NCBI GenBank assembly: GCA_001800315.1
Contig: MGVE01000019.1
Span: forward strand, 791 to 34,499
Source of the DNA: Elusimicrobia bacterium RIFOXYA2_FULL_47_53
GTDB lineage: Bacteria > Elusimicrobiota > Endomicrobiia > Endomicrobiales > XYA2-FULL-47-53
Reading direction: 5' to 3'
DNA: 33,709 bases
In this document: positions 33,378 to 33,709 of the stretch, in pieces
How the letters are laid out: every line of letters begins with the position of its first letter
Position numbering within the stretch: the stretch's first letter is position 1
The notes under the pieces: generated by a model
What the model saw: only the letters and a program-made list of their open reading frames with translations
What the model was told of the DNA's origin: nothing
The model's database searches: none
Translations under genes and position numbers: made by a program

Positions 33378-33402
33378 GAATTACACCCCCGGGGTGTAAT
33401 TC
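33378..33402. repeat. Perfect palindrome, second copy
   Basis: GAATTACACCCC and its complement around a single central C; sister of the palindrome at 16651-16679, about 16.7 kb away. Confidence 0.8.
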
Positions 33403-33413
33403 GGGTGAGCGCC

Positions 33414-33709
33414 GTCATCCCTGTAGTTGCAGTGCGGCGAATAAGCCGCACAAGCTTGCAACGGGTGCGAGATGTGAGCACACACAGGAATCCAGAATTT
33501 AAAAGTTCTTTCAGAAAGCAACAAAGTCGCGGGGCTGCTGCCCCTGCACCCCGTTCTAACTTTCTTTGAGCGCTCAAAGAAAGTTAATATAGAAAGGCGA
33601 CCACGCGAGCCACTCGCAAAAGTATTTTAGGCAGTCTTGCAAACTCCCTGCCTTGTCGGCAGGTCAAACAGGCAAGACTGAAAGCCTCCAAAAATACTTT
33701 TGCTCATAA
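33414..33709 (+). repeat. Long multi-hairpin interspersed repeat, copy 5 with left extension (cut by window end)
   Basis: 33414-33501 is the same left extension as at 7774-7861. The long repeat proper starts at 33502. Perfect 28-bp palindrome at 33558-33585; nested inverted repeat begins at 33607 and is cut by the window edge. The spacing of 49 bases shows no cassette, as in the inverted copy at 13983. Confidence 0.85.

Noticed and set aside
33314-33577. 87-residue minus-strand frame sharing its start with frames at 7740-7937
   Set aside because: Same repeat DNA at both places; no protein-like composition, promoter or ribosome site.
2248-33709. CRISPR array
   Set aside because: Repeats are long, widely and irregularly spaced, occur in both orientations and have no spacer pattern or cas genes.
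1-33709. tRNA or rRNA genes
   Set aside because: No cloverleaf with a TPsiC-like GTTCGANTC arm in a suitable setting and no rRNA-like segment was seen by eye.

Overview
The window looks like a chromosomal segment of a Gram-negative, probably anaerobic or microaerobic bacterium from a little-cultivated phylum. Elusimicrobiota is my best guess, with Omnitrophota or another candidate phylum as alternatives. The reasons are a PorV/PorQ-like outer-membrane barrel next to a secreted beta-propeller with a FlgD-like C-terminal domain, an LA_2272-type surface-repeat protein, an 11-subunit complex I operon without the NADH module, and many REP-like palindromic repeats between genes. The assignment is inference; there is no rRNA or tRNA gene in the window.

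Layout: 99-2077 holds convergent thioredoxin and hybrid-cluster protein (Hcp) genes. 2078-2942 is a repeat cluster leading into a strong promoter and a small exported surface-repeat protein (2943-3374). 3427-7639 is a minus-strand block: a large PAS-PAS-PAS sensor histidine kinase, a zinc-ribbon membrane protein and a 60-residue membrane protein. A second repeat cluster (7700-8420) precedes a DEAD-box RNA helicase (8464-9708). 9797-13514 (minus) carries the beta-propeller/FlgD protein, the PorV-like barrel, a SET-domain methyltransferase and YciB. A third repeat cluster precedes an exported rubrerythrin-like protein (14436-15092), which converges on a class I/II aminotransferase (15099-16256).

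16838-28797 is one long minus-strand operon: polyprenyl diphosphate synthase, nuoABCDHIJKLMN, and a HemW-like radical SAM protein. Nearly all junctions overlap or are a few bases apart; the exception is nuoL-nuoM, where about 150 bp of repeat-like DNA lies between the genes. Upstream are a further repeat cluster, a 1024-residue FAD/4Fe-4S/CCG oxidoreductase with a Met/Pro-rich tail (29635-32709), and an AbrB-type regulator (32927-33205) with a textbook promoter overlapped by phased repeats. The window ends inside another repeat copy.

How it fits together: the complex I operon combines a quinone reductase core, an isoprenoid synthase that could make the quinone side chain, and a radical SAM protein of the haem family. 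The adjacent FAD/Fe-S protein could feed 2-hydroxyacid electrons to the same pool. Hcp, thioredoxin and the rubrerythrin-like protein suggest redox or nitrosative stress defence. I found no defence island, phage or transposase gene. The most unusual structure is the modular family of palindromic repeats: five copies of a multi-hairpin element with interchangeable internal cassettes, some of which also occur alone elsewhere in the window.
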